The position numbers and the translations under genes are program-made. From UBA1046 sp050945515 (GTDB lineage Bacteria; Bacillota; Clostridia; Saccharofermentanales; DTU023): a stretch of DNA of 64,000 nt. Every line of letters starts with the position of its first letter. Position 1 is the stretch's first letter. The DNA lies in NCBI GenBank assembly GCA_050945515.1, contig JBMNTB010000009.1, positions 1 to 64,000 of the forward strand, read 5' to 3'. The notes beneath the pieces were generated by a model. It did no database searches, had not been told where the DNA came from, and saw nothing but the letters and a program-made list of their open reading frames with translations. Below are positions 34,783-43,607 of the stretch, in pieces.

Positions 34783-35944
34783 ATCGTTGTACCAGGTCTT
34801 TGATCGCAGAGACGGCATAATTAATTTCGTCTCTGGTGTTCGACCAACCGAAAGAAAAGCGTACGGTTCCCTGCGGATAAGTGCCGAGTGTTTTGTGCGC
34901 ACGCGGTGCGCAATGGAGTCCGCAGCGAGTCATGATGCCGTAGTTGTCAAACAGCCGGGCGGCGATTTCGGCATTATCTTCGTCTGGGAAATCGAGAGAT
35001 ACTGCAGCGATTCGGCCGGGCCGGTCCGGATTACAATAAGTGGCATCTCTGCCGATCAATCTGACTTGTTTGATTTCCGCGATAGTATTAATAAAATGCC
35101 TGGTCAGTTCAAGTTCGTGGGCCAGGATTTCTCTTTCTTTACCCTTCAACCATTTGTCCGCAGCAGACAGGCCGATCAGACCCGGCAGATTTTGCGTGCC
35201 GGCTTCAAAGCGATCCGGCAATGCTGTCGGTACCTCCTCAGAGTGGGATGTGCTTCCCGTACCGCCAGTGACCAAGGGTTTGCATTCGTTGAATTCGGTG
35301 CTGATGGCAAGACCGCCGATACCCTGAGGACCAAGCAGGCTCTTATGCCCTGTAAAGCAGATGGCATCTGCCTTGAGATCATCCAGCGTGAGTGGCAGGA
35401 TGCCCGCCGCCTGGGCACTGTCGACAATCAGATACAGCCCTCTGGCACGGGCAATCTGGCCGATTTCTCGCAACGGCATCACAGTGCCGCAAACGTTAGA
35501 AGCGGCAGTCATGACGATGGCCCTGGTCTGGGGAAGAATTGCTGCTTCGACTTTCTCCGGAGCAATATAACCGTCTTGGTCTGCAGTTACAGCGGTGAAA
35601 TTAACACCTTGTTTGGCTACTTCCTGCAGCGGCCGCATGACGGAATTGTGCTCCATAGAAGACACGATCAGGTGCTGTCCGGGTTGAAACAGACCCTTAA
35701 GCAGCATGTTTACCGACATAGTAACATTCTGCGTAAAAATAATCTGACGCGGCGAAGGCGCTCCAAACCGCTCCGCCAAGCTTTTTCTGAGCTCGAATAT
35801 AGCCAGTCCGGTGGCACTGGCGCCTGTATATTGTCCTCGACTGGGGTTGAAGCTTCCCTGTTCGATAAAAGAGTGGATGGCAGAAGCAACTCCGGGTGCT
35901 TTGGGATGAGATGTGCTGGCATTATCAAAATAAACAGTTTTCAT
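34781..35944 (-). CDS. cysteine desulfurase family aminotransferase, probably selenium-linked
   Basis: The 387-residue PLP enzyme of class V has the N-terminal YFDNASTSHPKAPGV, the pyridoxal lysine in FTGHKSLLGPQGIGG (Lys201) and the catalytic cysteine loop RCGLHCAP (Cys341/Cys345). The subfamily is the one often found beside selD and yedF. It may release selenium from selenocysteine or sulfur from cysteine for delivery to SelD; that role is inferred from context. It is the only minus-strand gene of the island, convergent to selD and divergent from yedE with 98 bases between starts. The long open frame on the opposite strand is a shadow. Confidence 0.9.
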   Translation of the reverse strand: MKTVYFDNASTSHPKAPGVASAIHSFIEQGSFNPSRGQYTGASATGLAIFELRKSLAERFGAPSPRQIIFTQNVTMSVNMLLKGLFQPGQHLIVSSMEHNSVMRPLQEVAKQGVNFTAVTADQDGYIAPEKVEAAILPQTRAIVMTAASNVCGTVMPLREIGQIARARGLYLIVDSAQAAGILPLTLDDLKADAICFTGHKSLLGPQGIGGLAISTEFNECKPLVTGGTGSTSHSEEVPTALPDRFEAGTQNLPGLIGLSAADKWLKGKEREILAHELELTRHFINTIAEIKQVRLIGRDATYCNPDRPGRIAAVSLDFPDEDNAEIAARLFDNYGIMTRCGLHCAPRAHKTLGTYPQGTVRFSFGWSNTRDEINYAVSAIKDLVQR

Positions 35945-36042
35945 AACAAAAGCCTCCTTGGCTCATTTGTTCAGTATAATTTCTGTATTTTTATTCTAAT
36001 ACAGATTTATAAAAATATCTTTATCAGTAAAGGAGAGTATCT

Positions 36043-37104
36043 ATGAAGAAAAAACAATCGCTTATCCTACTCGTCGTTGGACTGATTTGCGGCGTGGGGG
36101 CAATTGTATTGATGTTGCAGGGCAATCCTAAGAACATGGGTCTATGTATTGCCTGTTTCATCAGAGACACGGCCGGCGGATTACATCTGCATGGCGCAGG
36201 TGTAGTAAAGTACGTCCGTCCGGAAATTATCGGGCTGATCTTAGGCTCATTCATTATTTCACTGGCGACGCGTGAATTCAAAACTCGCGGTGGCTCATCA
36301 CCCATGACCAGACTGGCTATCGGTTTCCTGGTTATGGTCGGTGCTTTGGTATTCTTGGGTTGCCCAATGCGAATGGTGCTGAGGATGGCGGCAGGAGATC
36401 TTAACGCTTGGATCGGCTTCGTCGGTTTCGTAGCTGGTGTTTTTGTGGGAACATTGTTCCTCAGAAAGGGCTTCAGCTTGAGAAGAACCTATGATTTGCC
36501 TGTCCTGGGCGGATATATAATGCCTGCGGTACAAGTGGTGTTTTTTGCTTTGCTGGTTGGAGCGCCCGGATTGCTGGCATTCTCAGAAGAAGGGCCTGGT
36601 GCAGCTAAGGCTCCGATCTGGCTCGCCCTGGTGATCACCTTGTTGCTGGGCATGATGGTTCAGAAAACTCGCCTTTGCATGGCCGGCGGCGTCAGAGATG
36701 TACTGATGTTTAACGACTGGACTCTAATGCTCGGTACCATTGGCATTTTTGTATCAGCCCTGATCGTAAATCTGGTCACCGGCAATTTCAATTTTGGTAT
36801 GGAGGGCCAACCGGTCGCGCATACCGAGAGTTTATGGAATATGATCGGCCTCTTTGTTGTCGGTCTGGGTTCAATCATGGCCGGCGGCTGTCCGATGCGC
36901 CAACTAATCTTAACCGGAACCGGAAATGTCGATTCGGCACTCAATGTGATTGGCATGGGTATTGGGGCCGCATTTTGCCATAACTTTAAGCTGGCTTCAA
37001 GTGGTGAAGGTACAACGCCAAATGGCCGGATAGCTGTTTTAGTAGCTGCAGTATTACTTCTGCTGCTGGGTTTTGCCAATTCGCGCCGCAAAGCGGATGC
37101 TTAA
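36043..37104 (+). CDS. yedE: selenium metabolism membrane protein YedE (FdhT-like)
   Basis: This 353-residue integral membrane protein of the YeeE/YedE family has about nine hydrophobic segments. It carries the conserved cysteines of the family: GLCIACFIRD (Cys35, Cys38), LGCPMRM (Cys107) and GGCPMRQ near residue 286. Related YeeE proteins import thiosulfate through a chain of such cysteines. The branch found beside yedF, selD and selenoprotein genes is thought to move a selenium compound. GGAGAG precedes the ATG, and yedF follows after 47 bases. Confidence 0.9.
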   Translation: MKKKQSLILLVVGLICGVGAIVLMLQGNPKNMGLCIACFIRDTAGGLHLHGAGVVKYVRPEIIGLILGSFIISLATREFKTRGGSSPMTRLAIGFLVMVGALVFLGCPMRMVLRMAAGDLNAWIGFVGFVAGVFVGTLFLRKGFSLRRTYDLPVLGGYIMPAVQVVFFALLVGAPGLLAFSEEGPGAAKAPIWLALVITLLLGMMVQKTRLCMAGGVRDVLMFNDWTLMLGTIGIFVSALIVNLVTGNFNFGMEGQPVAHTESLWNMIGLFVVGLGSIMAGGCPMRQLILTGTGNVDSALNVIGMGIGAAFCHNFKLASSGEGTTPNGRIAVLVAAVLLLLLGFANSRRKADA

Positions 37105-37151
37105 TCTGACATAATCACAAGGAGTAAATGATATCTGAAAGGAAGATTAAA

Positions 37152-37358
37152 ATGAAACAATTGAATGCATGTGGGCTTAGCTGTCCGGAACCGGTCTTAA
37201 TGGTTAGGAATGCTGTCGCCTCAGGGGCGGAAACCATTGAAGTAAGAGTTGATGATCCGACTCCCCGGGAGAATATTATCAGATTTGCAGAAAACAAAGG
37301 CTTTAAAGTATCGGAGACTCAGGAAGACGGAGTATTCGTTCTGATGCTGACCCGCTAG
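37152..37358 (+). CDS. yedF: SirA-like sulfurtransferase-type protein YedF
   Basis: This is a 68-residue TusA/SirA-like protein with the hallmark CGLSCPEPVL (CPxP motif, Cys10). Such proteins hold sulfur or selenium as a per-thiol on the cysteine. Selenium-linked YedF is often longer, with a second DsrE-like domain, which is absent here; a separate DUF3343 protein follows instead. The ATG at 37152 has AAAGGAAG six bases upstream. ATG 37128 is possible but its AAGGAG is only three bases away. Confidence 0.88.
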   Translation: MKQLNACGLSCPEPVLMVRNAVASGAETIEVRVDDPTPRENIIRFAENKGFKVSETQEDGVFVLMLTR

Positions 37359-37367
37359 ATTTTACTG

Positions 37368-37393
37368 TCCGGGCGGAGCATCTTCCGCCCGGA
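37368..37393 (+). repeat. hairpin between yedF and the DUF3343 gene
   Basis: TCCGGGCGGA and TCCGCCCGGA form a perfect ten-base stem with a six-base loop, between the yedF stop and the next start. No T-run follows. Confidence 0.6.
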
Positions 37394-37409
37394 TCTTAAA
37401 GGATGAGAT

Positions 37410-37673
37410 ATGAGCTGCGATAATGACAAACAATATGTGGCAACTTTTGCTACTCATCTAGGGGCGCTGGAGTTCTATGAAACCTTGCAAGCACTTGGTG
37501 ACAAAAAAGCCAAGATGTCTCCTGTGCCAAGGACAATCAGCATTTCCTGTGGCACGGGGGTCTATTTCTTTCAAGACTTTGATCCGTCTACTATGAGCAA
37601 TCCGGATCTGGAACGCGTGTTTCTGATTCAGGACCAGGACTATCTGGAACTCTGGGCCAATCCTAATCCGTAA
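37410..37673 (+). CDS. DUF3343 putative selenium/sulfur carrier protein
   Basis: This is a small protein of 87 residues with the DUF3343 pattern: VATFATHLGALEFYETLQ near the N-terminus and PRTISISCGTGVYF around residue 47, with the conserved cysteine before GTG. Members are regularly found next to yedF and selenium genes and are described as putative Se/S carriers. The function is not experimentally fixed. GGATGAGAT precedes the ATG. It sits between yedF and selA. Confidence 0.82.
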   Translation: MSCDNDKQYVATFATHLGALEFYETLQALGDKKAKMSPVPRTISISCGTGVYFFQDFDPSTMSNPDLERVFLIQDQDYLELWANPNP

Positions 37674-37823
37674 TGATCTGCTTGTTTTGGATGTCTGGCA
37701 ACATCCGCAATTCGATAGTATATCTATGAGCTTTTAGTGCCGGCTTCAGTTTTATCGGTCTCATGTATTATACTTAATATAAGATGAGGTAATATTTGAT
37801 GAGGCAATCTGCCGGAGGAAATT

Positions 37824-39239
37824 ATGGATAAACAGTTTTTGTTGCGTCGGATCCCGCAATTAGATGCACTGCTAAGCGAAGATTTATTTTGTGTCTTAAT
37901 TGATAAATACGGAGCAGGTCCTGTTCGAGAAGCTGCACGCGTGCTTCTGGCTAACAAGAGGCAAGCTATACTTGATCATGAAGAGACAGTCCAGGAGACA
38001 ATTAATCTGGAGATCACTGATCTTGCCCGTGAAACAGAGAGTTTAATTGAAGTCGACCGCAGGCATGACCTGCAGCCGGTGCTGAATGCTACCGGGATCA
38101 TCCTGCATACTAATCTAGGGCGGGCGCCGCTATCTAATTCTGCCATCACAGCCATCATTGAAACCAGTCACGGGTACAATAATCTGGAATTCGATCTGGA
38201 GATAGGCAGCAGGGGTAACCGCTGCGATAATGTTAGTTATCTTCTGAATAAGCTAACCGGTGCGGAAGAATCTCTAGTTGTAAACAATAATGCCGGAGCA
38301 CTGCTTTTGTTACTGGATACTTTGGCAAAAGGTAAGGAAGTGATTGTTTCACGTGGCGAGCTGGTTGAGATCGGGGGTTCGTTTCGTATCCCGGAAATTA
38401 TGACTCAGAGCGGTGCTCTGCTTAAAGAAGTAGGAACTACCAATCGAACCCGCCTCTCGGATTATGCTGCGGCTGTTACGGAAAATACCGCTGCTTTACT
38501 GAAAGTCCACAGATCAAATTTCCGGATTGAAGGATTTACCTCTGAGGTCGGCTTGGCTGAACTATCTGACCTGGCCAAGGAAACCGGTCTGCCTTTAATT
38601 TTTGATCTGGGTTCCGGTCTGCTGCATCCGCAGCCGCCGGCCATTCTGGCCGCCGAACCGCAACTGACACCTTCTGTTCTGGGATTGGTAGATGCAGTCT
38701 GCTACAGTGGCGATAAACTGCTGGGTGGACCGCAGGCCGGGATTATTCTGAGCCGATCTGAAATTGTGCAGAAACTGCGCAAAAACCCACTGCTGAGAGT
38801 GCTCCGTGTTGATAAGCTAGTACTGGCGGCCTTGACCTCAACGCTAAGAAGTTACCAGGATCCTGACTCACTATCTGAAGATATACCTTTCTACCGTCTA
38901 TTGACTGTTTCCGAGGACAAGATCAAAGAACGTGCTCAGAACTTGCTTGATTTATTGCTAGCAAAGAATGTAAAAGCGCAGCTAATTCCATGCTGTGGTG
39001 AAATCGGCGCCGGTTCGGCACCTGGCGTTAGTCTTCCTTCTTGGGCCGTGGCTATTACTGCTGAGTCCACAGTCTGCTCACTAACTGATATTGAGCAAAG
39101 GTTGAGATTAGGGAGTCCACCTGTGGTCGCCTATATTAATGATGGTAAGTTGATCTTTGATCTGCGCTGTATCGATGACGATGATCTATATATACTGGCA
39201 GAAGCTATTAAAATAGCAAGCTTGAATGTTATGAAATAG
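37824..39239 (+). CDS. selA: L-seryl-tRNA(Sec) selenium transferase
   Basis: SelA converts Ser-tRNA(Sec) to Sec-tRNA(Sec) with selenophosphate. The 471-residue PLP enzyme has the N-terminal RRIPQLDALL segment, NATGIILHTNLGRAPLS near residue 92 and the pyridoxal lysine in CYSGDKLLGGPQAG (Lys298). CGGAGGA precedes the ATG. It is separated from selB by about 60 bases and both are surely expressed together. The tRNA substrate is encoded at 24.4 kb. Confidence 0.97.
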   Translation: MDKQFLLRRIPQLDALLSEDLFCVLIDKYGAGPVREAARVLLANKRQAILDHEETVQETINLEITDLARETESLIEVDRRHDLQPVLNATGIILHTNLGRAPLSNSAITAIIETSHGYNNLEFDLEIGSRGNRCDNVSYLLNKLTGAEESLVVNNNAGALLLLLDTLAKGKEVIVSRGELVEIGGSFRIPEIMTQSGALLKEVGTTNRTRLSDYAAAVTENTAALLKVHRSNFRIEGFTSEVGLAELSDLAKETGLPLIFDLGSGLLHPQPPAILAAEPQLTPSVLGLVDAVCYSGDKLLGGPQAGIILSRSEIVQKLRKNPLLRVLRVDKLVLAALTSTLRSYQDPDSLSEDIPFYRLLTVSEDKIKERAQNLLDLLLAKNVKAQLIPCCGEIGAGSAPGVSLPSWAVAITAESTVCSLTDIEQRLRLGSPPVVAYINDGKLIFDLRCIDDDDLYILAEAIKIASLNVMK

Positions 39240-39301
39240 CTAATACATTTGAACATGCTCTTGACGGTCTCTTGACAATATTTTGGCAGATAGGGGAGAC
39301 A

Positions 39302-41212
39302 ATGAAACACAGTATAATTGGAACAGCAGGTCATGTTGACCATGGCAAATCACTTTTAATCAAGGCTCTGACCGGAATTGATACTGATCGTCTCAAGGAA
39401 GAGAAGAAGCGGGGAATCACGATTGATTTAGGCTTTGCCTGGCTGGATCTTCCTGACGGCGGCAAAGCCGGCATTGTTGATGTTCCGGGACATGAAAAAT
39501 TTATTAGCAATATGCTGGCTGGTGCAGGCGGCATTGATCTGGTACTGCTTATTGTAGCTGCCGATGAAGGTGTAATGCCGCAGACAAGGGAGCATCTGGA
39601 TATTTTGCAGTTATTGGGTATCCCTCAGGGTATAATTGTCCTGACAAAAAAAGATCTTGTCAGCTCGGAATGGCTGGAACTAGTGCAGGAGGATGTTCGC
39701 TCAGTTTGTACCGGTACTTTTCTGGAGAAGGCTCCTCTGTGTGCAGTCTCTGCCTATACAGGCGATGGTATTGCTGAGCTGCGTGAATTGATCATATCCA
39801 TCCTGACCAAGCTTGACAGCACAAAGTCATTACTACCGTTTCGCCAACCCATTGACCGGGTGTTTAGTATGGAGGGTTTTGGTACTGTTGTTACCGGTAC
39901 CATAATCGAAGGACAAGTGCAAGTTGGCGAGACAGTCATGCTGTATCCGTCAGAGACTGGAGTTAGGGTTCGTAATATTCAAATCCATGGTCAAGACCAG
40001 ATCTGTGGTTTTGCAGGGCAAAGGGCTGCTATAAACTTGGCCTCTATTTCCCGTGCTGATGTATTACGTGGCGAAGTCTTGGCCCAATCTTACAGTTTAA
40101 TACCGTCCCGGATGCTGGATGTTAAGATCAAAATTCTTTCTAATTCACCATATACCATTAAATCCGGTTCGTATTTACATTTACATCATGGTGCTAGTGA
40201 GACAATAGCGCGCCTGCGCTTATTTGACTGCAATGAGCTGTGGCCGGGACAGATTGGCTGGGGAAGATTATCTGTCGATGAGAATATTGTTGCAGCTTAT
40301 GGTGACCGTTTCATCTTGCGCTTCTTTTCGCCCTTACACACTGTCGGTGGCGGGATTGTCCTTGATCCCGCACCTGTTACTATCAAGGTTAATTCCCAGC
40401 AATGGACAGAGCGCCTACAATCTTTAGCCACAGATGATATAAGACAAAGATTGATATTAGCTATTGATTCTGCCAGCCCACACTTTGGTGATCTGAAATC
40501 GGCTCTAAAAAGAGCCGGTGCAGATCAGTTGCCTACTGAGAAAGTCAAAGCTACCCTGGAACAATTAGAGAGCGACAAACTGGTTTTCACCTTGCGTGAT
40601 CAGACCGTTCTGAGTTCGAAGTTTATTGAAGATTTACAGAGAATTGTGATTAATATATTGACATTACATCATGAAGAGAGCCCGCTCAGTCCTGGAATCA
40701 AAAGGGAAGAACTGCGAACGAGGATTTTACCGGAAGCTAAATTAAATCATAGCGACAGCATAATCTCACTATTGGTTGACCGGGGAGTAATTGTGGAAAC
40801 TGCAGGCATGATTTCGTTGCCTGATTTTCGCGTTGTTCTGACACCAGCTCAAGAACGTGCCGAGCAGTGGCTGTTAGACATTTATCTTGAACAGGGTTTT
40901 AGTCCTGAGGATACAGAACAGATATTGGTTAAAATTGATCACAAGTTAGATCCCAACAGTCTCTTATCGGACCTGATCAGCAGGGGTCTGCTGGTCAGAC
41001 TTAATACGCAAATCGTCATGCACAGAGACAATATCGAGAAAGCCAGAGAGCTTGCTCTTAGCATTTTGCATGAATCTGGTGAGTTAAGGCTGGGTGATTT
41101 CCGTGATCAAATTGGCTCTTCCCGAAAATATGCAGTTGCCATACTGGATTATTTTGACAGAATTAATCTCACCAAACTTTGTGGTGATGTCAGAAAACTA
41201 ACAAGTCATTAA
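39302..41212 (+). CDS. selB: selenocysteine-specific translation elongation factor
   Basis: SelB is the GTPase that carries Sec-tRNA(Sec) to UGA codons marked by a SECIS. The 636-residue protein has G1 GTAGHVDHGKS, the RGITIDLGFAWL switch region, G3 DVPGHEKF and G4 LTKKDL, two beta-barrel domains to about residue 350, and a C-terminal half of winged-helix repeats that bind mRNA. The ATG at 39302 has AGGGGAG four bases upstream; an ATG ten codons earlier lacks a site. It closes the selenium island. Confidence 0.97.
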   Translation: MKHSIIGTAGHVDHGKSLLIKALTGIDTDRLKEEKKRGITIDLGFAWLDLPDGGKAGIVDVPGHEKFISNMLAGAGGIDLVLLIVAADEGVMPQTREHLDILQLLGIPQGIIVLTKKDLVSSEWLELVQEDVRSVCTGTFLEKAPLCAVSAYTGDGIAELRELIISILTKLDSTKSLLPFRQPIDRVFSMEGFGTVVTGTIIEGQVQVGETVMLYPSETGVRVRNIQIHGQDQICGFAGQRAAINLASISRADVLRGEVLAQSYSLIPSRMLDVKIKILSNSPYTIKSGSYLHLHHGASETIARLRLFDCNELWPGQIGWGRLSVDENIVAAYGDRFILRFFSPLHTVGGGIVLDPAPVTIKVNSQQWTERLQSLATDDIRQRLILAIDSASPHFGDLKSALKRAGADQLPTEKVKATLEQLESDKLVFTLRDQTVLSSKFIEDLQRIVINILTLHHEESPLSPGIKREELRTRILPEAKLNHSDSIISLLVDRGVIVETAGMISLPDFRVVLTPAQERAEQWLLDIYLEQGFSPEDTEQILVKIDHKLDPNSLLSDLISRGLLVRLNTQIVMHRDNIEKARELALSILHESGELRLGDFRDQIGSSRKYAVAILDYFDRINLTKLCGDVRKLTSH

Positions 41213-41379
41213 TAGTAAGGTAATAGAGTAGCAAAATTAGGGATCCGCACTAATATTTGTGGTGTCAAAAGATAACTACAAAGATAACTACAATGTATTA
41301 GTATAAGAGTATAATTATCAGAGGGTAGCCTGTAAGAATTTTTGAAGCTGCCCAACCAAAACGATCTTGGGAGTTGATT

Positions 41380-42432
41380 ATGGCAGATGCTCAAACAATG
41401 AAATGCCCTGCTTGCGCAGGGCCGATGGTTTTTGACCCAGGTGCTAGTCAGATCCATTGTGAATACTGTGGCAGTGTTTTTGACCAGGACGAACTGATTA
41501 GACAGTATCAGGAAGAGCAGATCAGTCAAGCTGACACCGCCGCTGCGGAGATGCCGCAGGAGCCATTGTATGGCTATAGTTGCGGCAGTTGCGGTGCCAA
41601 TGTCTGGACGGATGATACGACGCTGGCAACTTATTGTTTTTATTGCCACAATCCGGTTGTTCTGGCACCGCGAATAACTCACGGTTTCGCTCCGGACGGT
41701 GTTGTTCCCTTTACTGTGGATAAAGAAGAAGTTGTAAAAGCTTTTCTGAGCTGGTCGAAGGGGAAGAAATTCACGCCGCGCGATTTCGGTACTTCGGAGC
41801 ATCTGGAGAAACTACATGGAGTTTATCTGCCTTTTTGGCAGGCTGACGGCACAGCTAATTATCGCATCACTGGTGAAGGCATTGATACCAGTGAAAGCCG
41901 GAGCGGAGAGTATATTACCACGACCAAGAAAATTTATGAGATCCACCGGGAAGGCCTCTTTGAGTCCAAGGACATTACCGCGCTGGCCAATGACAAAGCT
42001 GCAGAACAATTGGTAATCGGTGCTCAGCCATTCTCGGCAGGTGAGGTAAAAACGTTTCACCCAGCTTTTTTGCAGGGTTTTTTCGCTGAAATGAAGAATG
42101 TAGAGCGCGAGCAGGCTGAAGCGGAATTTAGCACTAAGATCCATGCTGACGCTCCCAGAGCGCTGGAAAACAGCATCAATATGGACTTTGATAGCACAAA
42201 CCCGCGGATAGAATTTACTCCCCTGGAGCTCAGCAATTGGAGATTGCTGATGTACCCTTTCTGGCTGCTGACCTATAGGAGAAATGATATTACTTATCTG
42301 TTCTGCATGAATGGTGTTACAGGTCAGACTTTCGGCGGACTGCCGGTCAGCAATAAACGTCTGCTGCTAGCTACGGTGATCCTAGGCGCAGTGCTGACTA
42401 CTATATTGTTAATCTTGGGGTATTTCATATGA
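41380..42432 (+). CDS. zinc-ribbon membrane protein of unknown function
   Basis: The 350-residue protein begins with a CxxC...CxxC zinc ribbon (Cys9, 12, 27, 30) and a second four-cysteine ribbon (SCGSCGAN ... CFYCHNP) near residues 70-96. A long soluble region follows and one C-terminal transmembrane helix (about residues 325-347). It resembles TFIIB-type zinc-ribbon proteins of Firmicutes whose role is unknown. TTGGGAG lies six bases before the ATG. Its stop overlaps the next start (ATGA), so it works with the TPM protein. Confidence 0.75.
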   Translation: MADAQTMKCPACAGPMVFDPGASQIHCEYCGSVFDQDELIRQYQEEQISQADTAAAEMPQEPLYGYSCGSCGANVWTDDTTLATYCFYCHNPVVLAPRITHGFAPDGVVPFTVDKEEVVKAFLSWSKGKKFTPRDFGTSEHLEKLHGVYLPFWQADGTANYRITGEGIDTSESRSGEYITTTKKIYEIHREGLFESKDITALANDKAAEQLVIGAQPFSAGEVKTFHPAFLQGFFAEMKNVEREQAEAEFSTKIHADAPRALENSINMDFDSTNPRIEFTPLELSNWRLLMYPFWLLTYRRNDITYLFCMNGVTGQTFGGLPVSNKRLLLATVILGAVLTTILLILGYFI

Positions 42433-43523
42433 CACAGTCTAATTGGGAAGGCGGCAAAATTGCCAGTGCAGATCAGCAACGCAATATTGTATCTGACTTT
42501 AAAGATAGTGTGCCTAGTTTTGACAAGGGCAGATGGAATAAGATCCTCCTGATTGGATTGGCTATTCTCGTAGGGCTATGGTTTCTCTTGCCGGCTTCGA
42601 ATCATCCTTTAAGCCCAAGACCTGCTAAAAGCAACTATCAGCCTCAGCAGTCACAAAAGTCACTCACACCTTTTGTGGCCAAATCACATGATGAAGCAGG
42701 TGCAGAGGCCAGAAAAGAGGCTGCTAAGGATGTTCCCGGGCAGCCTAGGTCGCCTCTGGTAGTTGATCAGGCTGATCTATTCTCAGAGAAAGATGAAGTG
42801 AAGCTGACCCGAAAGGCAGAGGCAGTTTCTGACAAATATGAGCTGAGCGTGGTAATTGTTACAGCCGATTCTTCGCGTTTATCGGAAGATACCAGAGACA
42901 AGTCAGATCAGATCTGGGCCAGGGACTATGCAGATGATTTTTTTGATTATCATCAATACGGAGAAAACGGTGTCCTGCTTCTGATTTCTCTCGATCCCCG
43001 GCAGGTTTGGATTTCGACAACCGGCAGGACGATATCTCTATTTACTGATGCCAGAATTGAGCATTTGCTGGATGAGATCTTCAAATATGCTAATCTATCC
43101 AAAGGCGACTACTGTATGGCACCTTATATCTTTCTAGACCAGGTTGAATTGAATCTGAAAAAAGGCTGGGATGCTAGTGGTACTGCCGGATCAACTAAGT
43201 TGCTGACAAAGAAGTATCTGACCGGAATCGAGCTGAAGCGGGCGCTGTTAATTTCCGCGGCAATTGCGCTGGTTTTCTATGTTAGAACCCGAATCCGTTA
43301 TGCCTCACAGACAGTACCTGATATCTATGATGTCAAAACTAGATCTCAGATAAATGAGATGTTGAAGCAGGATCAATATGTTCGCACAGATACTGATGTA
43401 CGCCGCGTTTCCACCAGTTCAAGCAGTAGCGGCGGTGGCGGTGGTAGCGGTGGCGGAGGAAGCTCAAGCAGTCACTCAGGTTCCAGTGGCAGTTCGCATG
43501 GCGGTGGCGGCCGAGGATTCTAA
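42429..43523 (+). CDS. TPM domain (YgcG-like) membrane protein
   Basis: The 364-residue protein has a transmembrane helix at about residues 38-56 and a TPM_phosphatase-type domain from roughly 109 to 245 (VVDQADLFSEKDEVKLTRKA, YGENGVLLLISLDPRQVWISTTG). A second hydrophobic helix lies near 272-287 and a Ser/Gly/His-rich tail in the last 40 residues. Such YgcG proteins are membrane-anchored with an extracytoplasmic TPM domain; their function is poorly known. It overlaps the zinc-ribbon gene by four bases. Confidence 0.82.
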   Translation: MTQSNWEGGKIASADQQRNIVSDFKDSVPSFDKGRWNKILLIGLAILVGLWFLLPASNHPLSPRPAKSNYQPQQSQKSLTPFVAKSHDEAGAEARKEAAKDVPGQPRSPLVVDQADLFSEKDEVKLTRKAEAVSDKYELSVVIVTADSSRLSEDTRDKSDQIWARDYADDFFDYHQYGENGVLLLISLDPRQVWISTTGRTISLFTDARIEHLLDEIFKYANLSKGDYCMAPYIFLDQVELNLKKGWDASGTAGSTKLLTKKYLTGIELKRALLISAAIALVFYVRTRIRYASQTVPDIYDVKTRSQINEMLKQDQYVRTDTDVRRVSTSSSSSGGGGGSGGGGSSSSHSGSSGSSHGGGGRGF

Positions 43524-43607
43524 CTATATTTATTGTTTTATGAGTGCGATCAGTGCTTTTGGAGTTTAGATATATTTTTTAGTTTAGAAGATGAATTGAG
43601 AGGAATT

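Noticed and set aside
34787..36046. A 419-codon open frame on the plus strand opposite the desulfurase gene
   Set aside because: The minus-strand frame has all conserved class V aminotransferase motifs, while the plus-strand translation is low in recognisable structure and mirrors it. It is a long antisense shadow.
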